Under the pieces are notes generated by a model that worked only from the letters and a program-made list of their open reading frames with translations, was not told the origin of the DNA and did no database searches. Of a stretch of DNA of 64,000 nt, positions 1-11,656 are shown one piece after another. The DNA lies in assembly GCA_016946835.1 (NCBI GenBank), contig JACVTC010000017.1, positions 891,001 through 955,000 of the forward strand, given 5' to 3'. This DNA is from Neocallimastix lanati (nom. inval.). Its lineage: Eukaryota > Neocallimastigomycota > Neocallimastigomycetes > Neocallimastigales > Neocallimastigaceae. The position numbers and the translations under genes are program-made. How positions within the stretch are numbered: the first letter of the stretch is position 1; each line of letters opens with the position of its first letter.

Positions 1-752
1 ATTTTTTTGGATTGGACGAATTAAATGTGGATTCAAATTTGATGTAAAAACGTATGTTAAAAGTAATCTAGTATCAGAAAATTGCCCAACATACTGCCCT
101 TGTTGTGGTGAGAGTAACAGCATACCTAGTTTTACACACTGGATACTTTTATGTCCTAAATTTGAAGAATTTAGGCAACATTTCATTCCCTTTGTTGATG
201 AAATTTTTATTAATTTTTCTCTAATTGTTCATGGGAAATCATTGAACATTCCTGATGGTAAAGAGGAAGATTTTGATGATAATATCAATTTTTACGTGCT
301 GTGTCTCCTTCTTGGCGGAAATGCAGTATTTGAAATCTTAAAGATCGGCTCAGGGGAAAGAAGGCGATTTATTAATAATATTTTTCAATCACCTTCGAAC
401 GAGTCTTCTTTCCCGATTTCATATTTTGTGGGGCTTGCGTAATTCCTTACTAACGTTATGCCTATTGTGATTGGAGATTTTTACACCATGATCGATTTGT
501 ATAGTGTTAGACCTACCGTTGTCAAGAGCGTCGACGTCGTAACGATAAGGCAAAGAAGAAATTCTGATACAGATTCGAATGATAATTTTCATCCACATGG
601 AGTTATCTTCGATGAATGGGAAGAGTTAGAGGCCTTTTCGTCCTCGAATCTCATAACGTAGTTTTTTAATATTAATATAAAAAAAAAAAATTCATGTATT
701 TAAACTTCATGTATTTTTTAAAAAAATATTATTAAATAAAGTTTATTCCTAG

Positions 753-785
<33 letters not shown>
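1..785 (+). mobile_element. LINE 3' tail (copy 1), cut by window start
   Basis: This is the 3' end of a non-LTR retrotransposon. It contains the C-terminal coding part, a roughly 95-base AT-rich 3' UTR and a 30-base poly(A) run at 756-785, preceded by the terminal word AGTCT. The next element begins directly after the poly(A), with no unique DNA between. A decayed relative lies at about 26020-26545. The 5' part lies outside the window, so full length is unknown. Confidence 0.85.
2..661 (+). pseudogene. LINE ORF2 C-terminal region with one in-frame nonsense codon
   Basis: Frame 2 reads from the window edge as the C-terminal part of a LINE polyprotein. The Cys/His cluster CPTYCPCC...HW...C lies at about positions 86-155, typical of the zinc-binding module after the reverse transcriptase. 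The LGG and YFVGLA...FLTN block and the terminal KSVDV tail follow. The frame is broken only by TAA at 440-442, exactly where the related element at 786-4780 has a Glu codon (GIAEFLTN), so a single substitution ended it. Reading resumes in the same frame to 661. The catalytic part is outside the window. Confidence 0.8.
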
Positions 786-788
<3 letters not shown>

Positions 789-3700
789 CATAAATGGGCT
801 AATTTAGATGAAATGAACTATGATAAACCCACTTATTACCTAAATATTTTATTTCTTCTTATCCATTGCCTTCCAATCAATAAAATTAATTGGATCCAAA
901 CCGACAAAATCAGAACTTTCAGTGAAGTTAAGAAATTTAACAACAAATTTTCTTCTTTTGAAACTAAATCAATGGTTAAAGATTTTCTTTATAGTAATAT
1001 TTACTCACCGTCTACTCAGTTTTTTAATCTTTGTGTCAATTGGAACATTAATGAAATTTTTAAACCCATCTGTATTTGCTTGCAAGAGGTCGGTAATAGC
1101 CAATACCTTAATGTACATTCAAATAATTACCCATTCCTTTGTCACTATAATACAATTTTACGAAAAGTTGATCCGAATATACCCGGTATGAGAAGTCTTA
1201 GTATAAGTGTGCATCGATCTTGTTCATTTTCTCCTGATCTCTTTGAATATAAGTATATCATTTCTGTCAACATCACTTCTTTTTGGGGAATTAAATGCAC
1301 TATTGGTAATATGTTCCTACGGTCACTCATAAGGAAGAAAGAAAGAATGCCTTTTCAGAAATTACTAATTGGATAAAGAAACATACTAATACACCTTCTA
1401 TTCTTGTAGGTGACTTTAATATGTCTAAATCCCAATTAGTAAGTTTACTTAATAAATCATCACATCAGTGGTTCACTAAAAACTTATCTGGTCTCGATTT
1501 CACATGGGCTCAGTCTTGTATTGATCATGTTTTATTTAATTGTAAAATGAAGGAATACATTAATAAGGTATCTGTTTGTAGTACATTCAATGATATATCT
1601 GACCACTTCCCTCTTATCCTTTCCTGTAAGAAAGGTGACTCAGAAGGTTTTCGTGCTCCTACTCCTTCTAGAAGATTCATGTGGTCCCAACGCATGTGTA
1701 ATGAAAAGCATAATGAAATATTCTCAAGTAACTACTTCTCAATTCTTCTTAATGAATTTGATGATAATAAAGAATTAAATTCTAATGAAATGGTCAATAA
1801 ATTTATAGAAACAGCTAATAAAGTTGGTGATAAAGTTCATGCTAGAGTTCTTTGTGATCTTAAAGGATCAGCTTTCCACTGCCTTTATTATATCAAGAAA
1901 CTTTCTCATGAAAAGCATGTTGCATTTAATGAAATCAAAAATTTTTCTTTAGGTTCTAATCTTGAAAACCTTGATGAATTTTTAAATTTGCTTCGTGAGT
2001 ATAAAAATATATGTGGTAAAGTCAGGTCAATTAAGTTTTCTATTAAATCAAAACAATTTCATCAGTCAATAGAATCTGCATATAATGATTTTCGTAATAA
2101 AAATGCTAGGAGTGCTTGGTTAAAATTAAAGAAGCTATCTCGCCCTATGTACTCTAATTCTATTTCGTCAAGTGTTTTAAAGGACAAGCAGAGTAACTTT
2201 TTATTTTCTCAGTCGGATCAATTAAATCGATTTGCTGAACATTACAGTGTACTAGCTTCTGATGTTACTCAACACAGTTTGGACAATGAATACTGGGTAA
2301 GTTTATTTGGAACTAATCCTAATAATAATCTTACTTGGGATATTAATGATTCTATTACTATGGAAGAAATTCAAAACACTGTGCTTGAAATGAAAAATAA
2401 TAAAGCTCCTGGACCGGATGGTATTCCGATTGAATTTTTTAAAGCCTTCTTTAGTAAATCTGATTTATCCGATAATCAAGATGATTCTTCAGATGATCAC
2501 TACTCTAAGTGTGCTAAAGGTTTACTTTCATTATTTAACAAAATCTGGGATGGTGATTTCCCTGAAGAGTGGAATTCAGCTTCTATAATATCAATTCCAA
2601 AAAAAGGAGATCTTTCGGATTGTAATAATTATCGTGGTATTTCTCTTATTAATGTTGGCTTAAAAATTATTTCAAAGATTGTTACTAATAGAATTGCTAA
2701 ATATGCCCTTGAACATAAATTTGTAGACCTGAACAATTTGGATTTAGAAATAAAGAAGAATACATAAGTTTATATATTTCAATTAGAGAGATATGTCAAA
2801 GAAGAAAATTTAAAGGAAATTTTACTTATCTTGCTTTTCTCGATCTTAAAAAAGCCTATGATTCAGTTCCTATCTTTAATATTTTGACCAAATTATATAA
2901 CTTAGGAATTAGAGATAAATGTCATCTGTTTTTAAAGAATCTTTATCTATCCTCTAAAGCTCGTGCTTTTTTTAATGGTAATCTCTCAGAAGAATTTTCG
3001 ATTAATCGTGGTGTTAGACAAGGATGCCCTCTATCTCCTATTTTATTCAATTTGTTCATTAATGACGTACTGGATAATTGTGATAAGCATGGTTTATATT
3101 TAAATTCTCAATACTGTTGTGGTGGACTTTTTGCGGATGATATTGTTTTAGTTGCTCCATCTAAACAAGCTCTAAAGAAAATTTTGAATAAAGTTCATGA
3201 ATGTACTATTAAAAATGAAATGACTTTTGGAATTAATAACTGTGCTACTCTTGTTGTAAAACCGATTAACTTTGTTAAACCGATAAACTATGAAGACCCA
3301 TCTTTCTTTATTGGTAGTAACAAATTACCTAAAACTGACAACTATACCTATCTTGGTATTCCTTTTGACGAATCTTTATCACTGAAACCTATACAATCCA
3401 ATTTAAACATTAATTTAAAAAAAAAGTTAAATTTGTACTTTCGTTTTCTTATTAATAAATCTGTTCCTCTCCCATTGAAGAAGTATGTTTTAATTTCGTT
3501 TATTCTTAGTCTTGTTATATATTATGCTCCTCTCTTTGGTTCAAATAAGAGCAGATGTTCTAAAGCTCAAAAAATTATTAATAGAGGACTTTATTGGAGT
3601 TACGGATTTAAATCTCGCAATTCTTCTGTTAGTCTCTATGATATTACTCGTGAATTGAGAATACCTCCTCTTTCAGCTGTCTGTGTAATATCTCAATTAC

Positions 3701-4780
3701 GATGCTTTAGAAAATGGAAAAATTCATCATGTATTATTAATCATCTCACTAATAATATTCCTACTATGTCACATTACTCATGGACTAAAGAATCAAGGAC
3801 TTTGGATAAGAAATTAAATGGTAAGAAAACAAGTGAAATAAAAAAGTTTTATTGGGAAAGAGATGTCTTCAAACCCTCAAAAGCCAAAAAAGCAATTATT
3901 TACAAGGAGAATGATTTTGGATTTATTTCAGAAATCAGAAACTTAACATTTCAATATCCTAAGTATCAGTTGGGATTCTTTTGGATTTCTCAAATTAGGT
4001 GTGGTTTTAAATTTGACATTAGTATTTCCATTAAAAGAAAAATCGTCTCAGAAGATTGCCCTAAATGTTACCCTTGTTGTGATGTTAGTGTACCTAGCTT
4101 TTCTCACTGGATCTTTGCCTGTAAAGAATTGGAAAATTACAGAAATAAATCTTTACCTTTTCTAGATGATCTCTTTTTGAAGTTTGCATTGATAATTGAA
4201 CAAAAATCCTTGGATGTTTCTTTTGATTCAGAAAAGGATTATGATAATAATATTTATTATTATATATTGAGTGCTCTTCTTGGTGGGCGTTCAATATATT
4301 CAAAAATTAAAGTTAATGATGGGGAACAAAGACAATTAGTTGACAATATTTTTAAACAAAGTTCAACTTCGTCAACTGTTCCGTATTTTGTGGGGATTGC
4401 GGAATTTTTAACAAACGTAATACCATTAATTTGTCGATCTTTTAGTTTGATGATGAAATGGTATTCCGTTGAATCTACCGTTACCAAGAGCGTCGACGTC
4501 GAAATGATAAGGCATGGATTTTCACCTCCACATGAAATGACAGATACAGATTCTATTGATAACACTAATACTGAAATTATTATTTGCAATAATGGACGTG
4601 GTGTTATTATCGAGGAATGGGAAAAGTTAGAGGCTATTACTTCTAACGCACTTTTATAATTTTATAATATATATAATATTTTATTTCATGTATTTTATTA
4701 TTTTTTTTTCTTTAAAATCATGTAATTTTATTATTATTATAAATTAAATAAAGTTGTTTTCTCAGTCTAAAAAAAAAAAA
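786..4780 (+). mobile_element. Nearly complete APE-type LINE (copy 2)
   Basis: The element starts just after the poly(A) of the previous copy and ends in AGTCT plus a 12-base poly(A) at 4769-4780. Its coding region has the order endonuclease, reverse transcriptase, Cys/His module, conserved KSVDVE tail. It lacks the ORF1-like region seen in the element at 5675, so it is probably 5' truncated. The tail at 18386-19114 is a very close relative, which points to recent activity of this subfamily. No target-site duplication could be recognised because the flanks are other elements. Confidence 0.85.
813..4659 (+). pseudogene. LINE endonuclease/reverse transcriptase polyprotein, two frameshifts
   Basis: The endonuclease begins in frame 0 (NWNIN near 1036, LQEV near 1080) and changes frame near 1313-1316, where one base appears lost. 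It continues in frame 2 through GDFNMS (about 1410) and SDHFPL (about 1600). The RT begins with KAPGPDGIP (about 2400). A second one-base shift near 2724 moves it to frame 1 just before RPEQFGF. AFLDLKKAYDSV, RQGCPLSP and the catalytic FADD (3130-3141) follow, then thumb motif YTYLG, Cys/His cluster CPKCYPCC...HW...C (about 4057-4122) and tail TKSVDVEMIR. About 14 residues present in the copy at 6172 (GWNFVKSNSIEYFN) are missing here after NWNIN. The RT catalytic residues are intact. The product would copy its own RNA at a nicked chromosomal target. As it stands it cannot make one protein. Confidence 0.85.
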
Positions 4781-4795
4781 GAACAGAAGGGTCTA

Positions 4796-5640
4796 TTAGT
4801 GTACCTAGTTTTTCTCACCCCCAATGATGTGGACTGTTTTTCCAGGTCCATGGAGGGTTGATGGAAAAGGAATAATCTATATCAGGTGTACTAATTACAG
4901 CTTTCTGTAATTCTGATGATAATCGATGGTTTCCTTTCTAAAGTGGCTTCTAGTACGAAGAGAGAAAATTGGAATACTGGAAGACTGTAGAAAGTGAACT
5001 TGATATTTTATATTGTTTTAAACTGGATTGGTAGTAACATTGGAATTGTATAATTAATAATATCATGTAGTTTCTACATATTATCATTGTAATGAATCTA
5101 TTGTATTTTTTACTTAATCATTATTTTGTATATGTATTTTTCTATAGTATTATTTATACTTTCATGTAGCTATTGAAAAATGGAAATGAAGGAGATTGAT
5201 TCACTCCAAAGCTTGTGTTTAAAACATTATTTAACTGATAGGAATCTTTTTATAGTCTTTCACTACTAACATTATTTACATTTTCATTTCAGTTTATTTA
5301 TGATTACATTAGAGAAAATTATTTTATCAATCAAAGCTTTACAAATCGATTAGAATTTCAGAAACTCAAAAGTTAACAAAAAATACAAAACAGAGAAAAA
5401 AAAAGTGTTTATTCATAACTAAAATAACAGAAAAAAAGATATTATTCATTACTACAAAATTCTTAAGTTGTTCATTTTATTTAAACTTAATCAATTACTC
5501 CGCAAAGATAGGATCTTTACATTTTTACTATTATTTTATTATTTTTTTTTTATTTATATTTTTCTTTTTAATTATATTTATTTATATATATATATTTTTT
5601 ATCTATATTTCTTAGTTTTTAGTATTTTAGTTTTTATTGT
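4796..5640 (+). repeat. Non-coding repeat R, probable 5' UTR of a LINE subfamily
   Basis: About 20 bases resembling LINE coding sequence (4796-4817) are followed from 4819 by a non-coding block that recurs in this window. It occurs on the minus strand at 10131-10545, 10591-10745 and 11999-12081, and a short piece recurs near 20911-20960 on the plus strand. It includes the words GATGTGGACTGTTTTTCC and AGTACGAAGAGAGAAAA. Here it runs straight into the LINE coding region at 5675, so it is most simply that element's 5' leader; this is inference. The part after about 5460 is low-complexity T-rich DNA. Confidence 0.6.
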
Positions 5641-8600
5641 TTCATTTTTCTAAATTGTAATTTTTTAGTTCATTATGGAAAAGATATTTCACCGGAGTTC
5701 TCGCTGCTATGGAATATCTATTGACAACACAGGGTTGATTTTTATCTGTGGTATACACTCATGGACTAATGCTAAAATGTGGGAATTTATTCATTCTAAA
5801 TACAAAAAATTCAATGATAATATTTTGTCAGTAAAGAGAATTACCAAATTCAATGATAACTTCTTCAAGATAAAAGTATACACTCCAAATATCAACCTCA
5901 AAAATTTTAAAAGTATTTAAAAAAACACTATCAGGAGTTAAAATTTCATATTGTAGATGTTCCAAATGGATTCATAAGGTTTCTTTTATGCATTTAAAAC
6001 AAAATTTAATATCTAATAACACATCCAATAATATTAACGCAGTAAACCTCAGTTCAACAAATTTAGTAAATGTTAATAATGGCAATCATGAACTAATTGC
6101 TCCCAATATTCCTAATCTTAATTCTCAAAATCCATTTTCACATTCTAACACAGAAAAGTTTTCTTTTTGTCTTAGTTGGAATATCAATGGATGGAATTTT
6201 GTGAAAAGTAATAGTATTGAGTACTTCAACACAATATTTAAACCATTATTTATATGTTTTCAGGAAACAGATAATGGTACCAATGGTGCTAGAAATCCAT
6301 GTAAAGTAACACTTCCCAACTATAAATATTTCCTGAAAAGAATGGATCCTACTACTCCAGGTTGCAGAGGTTTATATCTTGGTTATCATGTCTCATGTCA
6401 AGCAGTACTTGAAGATAATTCCTATACTTATCTTGTTTCTTTAACAACTTAAAGTCTCTGGAATCACTCTAAGTGTTCTGTTGGTAATGTCTATATTCCA
6501 ACTATGAAACACTCATTACAAGTCCGATATGCATTTTCAGAAGTTTTCACATAGCTTCAGAATCACACTAATCATCCATCTATTCTTCCTGGAGACTTTA
6601 ACATAAGTACCTCTGATTTACAAGATAAATTATCTGAAAGTAAACATGATAACTGGTTTATTCTTCCGATTAATAGTTCACCTATTTCATGGACAAAAGG
6701 TAGTTTTTCTTCAGATATTGATCATGCGTTAATCAATTCAAGTATACTGGTTAAAATATCAAGTGCTTATTTTGTTGATTATCCTTCTGTATCTGATCAT
6801 AAACCTCTCATGGTTTATTGTAAGAAAATTACCACAGATGAATCATTTTTGTTACCAAAAAAATTTGTAAGATGGGATAGGTATAAATGTCTTGAACAAA
6901 AGAAAGAAATATGTCATCACAATAAATTTGAGATTTTTAGTGAAGAAATAGGAAATGTAGAACTTTCAATAGATTGTGTTATTGAAAAGTTAATTAACAC
7001 TAATTCCATTGCTAAGGATTTATCGATTACATCTTCAACAGAAATCAGGAAAGCGATGTTTAGAATAACACGAAAAATTTATTGTCTTCAAAAGTAAAGC
7101 ATATTAAATACAAACAAATTAAGCGTTATGTTTCTGCAATGATTCCAATGAATTTGCTAAATTAGTTGACTCATATAACAGACTTTGTGAATCAATTCAT
7201 AAAAAATGTAACGAATTTAGGAAAAAGAAAAAAGAATATTTATATTGGATTAAAATTGGATGTTCGTTAGCTCTTAAAAAGGATAGTAGGAAAGCATGGA
7301 AATGGGTTAAAAAGAATTCAAAAATAAATAATCAATCTTTCACGGTCTCTCATCCTATTAAAAATTATAATAATGAACTTGTTTCTTCTACAGATGAAAA
7401 ATTAAAAGTTTGGCATTCTCATTATAAATACTTAGGGTCAGATTCTTCAGGTCATAGTCTTTCTAAAGATTACTGGAAAGATTCTGATGCACTACGGAAT
7501 TTGGGAAGACCAAGGTAACAAAAATGGGAAATTAACCAAGATATTAGAGATGAAGAAATTTGCAAAGCAATCTCCTCCACTCCTAACTTTAAAGCTTGTG
7601 GTCCTGATGGTATTCCAATGGAATTCTTCAAAGCTTTGATTCCTTGTAAAGATGATTCAGAAGGATCAAGTGATAATAATAGTAATATTTCATCTGGCTT
7701 TAAATGTCTCAAAGCCTTAATCAATCGTATTTGGAATGGTGATTTCCAAAAATCATGGAATAACTCATCAATAGTTTCTATTCATAAAAAGGGCGATCTA
7801 TCAGATTGTAATAACTATCGTGACATCTCTCTTATCAATAATGGATTAAAAATTATTGCAAAAATCATAGCTAATAGAATCTCTAAATATGGAATTGATG
7901 AAGGTTTTATAAGACCTGAACAATTTGGATTTCGTAATCTAGAGGAATGTATAAGTATTTATACTACATTAAGAATTATATGTCAGAGAAGGAAATTTGA
8001 AAATAAGGATACTTATCTTGCTTTTTTGGACCTTAAGAAAGCGTATGACTCAGTGCTCATATATAATGTGTTAATGAAGATTAATCACTTAGGTATTAGA
8101 GCTAAATGCTATAATTTTATTGAAAATTTATACTTATCTTCCAAGGCTTGTGTAAGAGTTGATGGACAATTATCGTAATCATTTAATATTAAGAAAGGAG
8201 TTCGTCAAGGTTGTCCCCTCTCACCAATTTTTTTTAACTTGTTCATTAATGATATTTTTAATAATTGTAATAAATATGGCATCTCTATTGGTGAAAAACG
8301 TTGTTGTGGAGGTCTTTTTGCAGATGATATTGTTTTGTGTGCTCCAACAAGATCCCAACTTAAGAAATTGTTAAAGTTTGCCAGTAAATGTGCTAGAAAT
8401 AATGAAATGCAATTTGATATCAATAAATGTGCCATTCAGCAGTACGAGGGGAAGTTTCTTGTTATTTGTATAATAGTAATCCTACCTTTTATCTTTCAAG
8501 TCAAGAGTTACCTAAAACGAATTGTTATACCTACTTAGGTGTACCATTTTCAAATGATTTAGAATTAAAACCGATCATACAGCGAATGAATAATAAAGTT

Positions 8601-9459
8601 AGAAATGCACTTTATTCCATTAAAGGATTTCTTAAGAACCCTCATATTCCTATCCCTTATAAAAAAATGTTATTTTCAGCAATAGTAATTGGATAAGTTT
8701 CATATTATGCACCTCTACTTGGATCTAACAAAGATAGAACAAGAAGTACACAGACACTAGTTAATTTAGGATTATACTGGATTATAGGATTTTCTAAAGG
8801 GAATAGTTCAATTGGTGAAAATCGTGGTAATTTAAGTAATTTTCTGAATAATGAGTGTGTAAATATATATGTGACGTGGTACCGATTATATAACTTTCTT
8901 CTTGGTGGAAGGGATGCAGATAAAATAGATTTAAATTATAAAAAGGAATGAAATATTTTGTTTAAGAACCAAATCATTTCTGGTGATTATTCATAAACGC
9001 CATTCTTGGTGCGATCTGCGTCTCTCTTTACAGAAATTATGCTTCAGGCTAGTACTCGGCAAAGGTTACTATTCCGAAAGTATAATCGCAAACTAACCAA
9101 GAGCGTCAACGCTGAAAATGAAGTAAGACAGGCTAGTAGGGCCAATGCCTCTGAAGGAGAAGACCATAATTTCTTTCAGATAGTCAATTCAAACCCTAAT
9201 CCATAAGGAGGTGAGATTCGTTGCATATGAACTTTTTTCTGAATTTATTTATACACTTATTTTTGATTATTACTTTTTATTTCACGTTTCTATTTCATTT
9301 ATTAATATGTTCAATTGGACAAATAATTTTTTTATTTATTTTATTAATTCTGTGTTTTTTTATTTTTTATTAAAATTAAAAGTATTCATGTATTTTATAT
9401 AAGAATAAATAAATAAAGATTAAAGTTCGAAATAATTGCCGCTATAAAAAAAAAAAAAA
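4819..9459 (+). mobile_element. Decayed near-full-length LINE (copy 3)
   Basis: If repeat R is its 5' UTR, the element spans from about 4819 to the poly(A) at 9446-9459, which follows the terminal word GCTAT. It has an ORF1-like start, endonuclease, RT and C-terminal tail, but several nonsense codons, frameshifts and an internal deletion. Its 3' UTR (TTCGAAATAATTGCCGCTAT) defines a subfamily different from copies 1 and 2, and is shared with fragments ending at 9707, 20360 and, on the minus strand, 11905. If R is not part of it, the element starts near 5640. Confidence 0.75.
5675..9206 (+). pseudogene. LINE ORF1-like plus endonuclease/RT polyprotein, many lesions
   Basis: ATG at 5675 opens an 81-codon region, which shifts frame at an A run near 5919-5925. 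It then shows a small CRCSKWIHK cysteine/histidine motif (about 5952-5980). Endonuclease marks are LSWNINGWN (about 6172), CFQET (about 6256), GDFNIS (about 6591) and SDHKPL (about 6795). Stops lie at 6450-6452 (Tyr position) and 6552-6554; the latter is TGG in the copy at 21758. Frame shifts again between 7088 and 7140. RT carries CGPDGIP (about 7597), AFLDLKKAYDSV, RQGCPLSP and FADD (8317-8328), with stops at 7516 and 8176. Another shift lies near 8437-8460 and a stop at 8694. After GNSSI (about 8812) a large internal deletion removes the segment containing the Cys/His cluster. The end is TKSVNAENEVRQAS. Confidence 0.8.
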
Positions 9460-9707
9460 ATAGTTTTTCTCACTGGATCTTTGCCTGTAAAAAAAAAAAC
9501 TTTTCCTGTAAAGAATTAGAAAATTACAGAAATAAGTCTTTTTATTTTCTAGATGATCTCTTTTTAAAGTTTGAATTGATAATTGAACAAAAATCCTCAG
9601 ATGTTTCTTTATAAAAGTATTTTATGTATTTTATAAAAGAATAAATGAATAAAGACTTAAGTTCACAATAATTGCGGCTTTTTTTTAAAAAAAAAAAAAA
9701 AAAAAAA
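9460..9707 (+). mobile_element. Chimeric LINE fragment
   Basis: The first part is C-terminal coding sequence of the copy-2 type (FSHWIFACK...ELENYRNK), with an internal A run and repeated CCTGTAAA near 9483-9512. It stops at the equivalent of SDVSL and joins at about 9613 to the 3' UTR of the copy-3 type (AATAATTGCGGCT), with poly(A) at 9687-9707. Two LINE subfamilies are thus joined in one 248-base insertion. Confidence 0.75.
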
Positions 9708-10130
9708 TAGGTATGGTTACTGAATTTGAAAAAGTATTATACATTTTAAGAAGGCATAAAAAAATAAAAGAAAAGAAGTATAAAATAAAAATAATAATAA
9801 AAAATAGATAATTTTTTTTTTTTTTTTTTAAATATATATAATAAAATAAAAAAAAAAAAAAATAAGAGAAAGTAAACTCCCTTTAAATAGAATAAATAAA
9901 TTGTAAGTGCTTAATATATCAGAGCTTGAAATATATCGTTGTTCTTGATGATTTTGTAAATAATTGATTTTATCCGGTATTACTGTTATAATATTTATAA
10001 TTTTTCATAAGGGTTAGAAAATTATTGAGACAAAACTACTTTTACATACTATTATAATGATTAATCATTTCTTTTTATCTTTTGAATGATTGTTATTCTT
10101 TCAGTTAATAAAGCTCTTTAAACCGTAAAA
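9708..10130. other. AT-rich stretch without recognised gene
   Basis: Low-complexity A/T DNA with short homopolymers. No coding frame, RNA gene or known repeat is visible, although the distal part may still belong to the minus-strand repeat R that starts at 10131. Confidence 0.5.
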
Positions 10131-10590
10131 AATTTTCTGTTGAATAATCATAAATTAGCTGAATGTAGATTTAATAATAAAAATATTAGTAGTGAAAGAA
10201 TATAAAAAGATTCCCATCCATTAATAATATCTTAAACACAAGCTTTGGAGTGAATCAATCACCTTCATTTCCATTTTACAATAGCTACATGAAAGTATAA
10301 ATAATACTATAGAAAAATTCATATACCAAATAATGCTAAAGCAAATAATACAATAGATTCATTACAATGATAATATGTAGAAACTACATGATATTATTAA
10401 TTATACAACTCCAATGTTACTATATATCCAGTTTAAAGCAATAAAAAACATCAGGTTTACTTTTAATAGTCTTCCTATTTTCCTTATTTTTTCTCTTCGT
10501 ACTAGAAGTCACTTAAGAAAGAATAACTACTGATTATCATCAGAATCACAGAAAGCTATAATTAGAACACTTTTTTTTTTTTTTTTTTTT
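10131..10590 (-). repeat. Repeat R, minus-strand copy
   Basis: Read on the minus strand, this matches 4900-5300 with scattered substitutions. It includes the block around AAGCTTTGGAGTGAATCAAT (10236-10255) and CTTCGTACTAGAAG (10494-10507). A run of 20 T at 10571-10590 separates it from the next minus-strand copy and is the poly(A) tail of that neighbour. Confidence 0.7.
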
Positions 10591-10747
10591 AGACTACATG
10601 ATATTATTAATTATTCAACTCCAATGATTCTACATATCCAGTTTAAAACAATATAAAACATCAAGTTCACTTTCTACAGTCTTCCAGTATTCCAGTTTTC
10701 TCTCTTCGTACTAGAAGCCACTTCAGAAAGGATAACCATCGATTATC
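10591..10747 (-). repeat. Truncated repeat R ending in a LINE-type poly(A)
   Basis: On the minus strand this is the 5' portion of R, stopping at ATCATGTAG and followed by TCTA plus 20 A (plus-strand T run 10571-10590). The last bases recreate the AGTCTA word that ends copy-1 and copy-2 LINEs. It looks like a retrotransposed 5'-leader fragment with a LINE-like tail. Confidence 0.6.
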
Positions 10748-11363
10748 TTTTTTTTTTTTTTTTTAACGGCAGCAAACTTGATTCATTTTTATTAATTAAA
10801 TAATTGAAAAAAAATACATGTAATAAAAAGAAAAAATAGATAAAAAAAATAAACAAAACAAAAAAAACGCAAAATAAAAATAAAATAAAATAAAATAAAA
10901 TAATGGTATAAAACATTCTAGTTTCATTTAATTAATATCTGTAAGACTTTACAAGGGCATTATTATAGTGAAGTATAATAATTAATTTTGACTTCGCAAT
11001 GTTAATCATAATTTTAAGATACAAAATTATGATCTTCATTGGCTGCGCTAGCCCTGCTGGCCTGTCTTACTGTTTCTTCAGCATTGACGCTCTTGGTAGT
11101 AGTAGTATGATTCGATTTGAACCTATTGAACAAAGACCTTTGCTGGCCAATAGCAATAGGTATAATCGATTGGAGAAGTACCGCAGTAACCACCAAGAAT
11201 GGAGTATCAGAATAAGCACCTGATTTCATCTGGCACTTAAATAGATCCTCCCATTCCCTTGTACTGTTACTAATACTTCGACCTCCAAGAAGGAAATTAA
11301 ACAAAATTAAACACTTTTTCACACACACTAGAATCAACATACACATTATTTTCAATACTATTA
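10748..11363 (-). mobile_element. LINE 3' tail, copy-3-like subfamily
   Basis: The poly(A) tail appears as T at 10748-10764, preceded on the minus strand by GCAAACTTGATTC-type UTR ending in GCTGCCGTT. Upstream (minus strand, 11355 down to 11014) is an open 113-aa C-terminal part: LLGGRSIS, the hydrophobic stretch TPFLVVTAVLLQSIIPIAIG and the tail TTKSVNAEETVRQASRASA. The element at 19115-19913 on the plus strand is a close paralogue. The 5' part is missing. Confidence 0.8.
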
Positions 11364-11620
11364 CTTTTTTTTTTTTATAGAAAGGGAAGAGAATACTCTT
11401 CCAAAACTTTATTAATTTTATTTTAAAAAATACATGTATGTGAAAAGTAAATTTGAAATTAAAAATAAAAATTTAAAAAATAAAAAAATAAAAAAGCTCG
11501 AAAATACTATATATTTCGGCAAGTTGTACTATGCGGGAATTTTTCCCTTCAATACTATTACTAACATTACTAAAAATACTATTACTAATATTACTATAAC
11601 TATTATTACTATTACTACTA

Positions 11621-11624
<4 letters not shown>
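11364..11624 (-). mobile_element. LINE 3' UTR fragment (CCCTTTCTAT-type end)
   Basis: T run 11365-11376 is the tail of a minus-strand fragment. The 3' UTR matches 11654-11835 and plus-strand 20690-20880: GAAGAGAATA near the tail and TTTCGGCAAGTTGTACTATG further in. The 5' side dissolves into ACTATTACT-type short repeats, the same kind that encode an Asn/Ser-rich stretch near 19161-19210. Confidence 0.7.

Positions 11625-11656
<32 letters not shown>

Noticed and set aside
4094-4589. Minus-strand frames of 69 and 109 aa (also 18421-18880)
   Set aside because: They are antisense to LINE coding sequence and are kept between copies only because the copies are nearly identical.
5468-5653. 61-aa Phe/Tyr/Leu-rich open frame upstream of LINE copy 3
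   Set aside because: Low-complexity T-rich DNA with no conserved residue pattern; more likely part of a non-coding leader.
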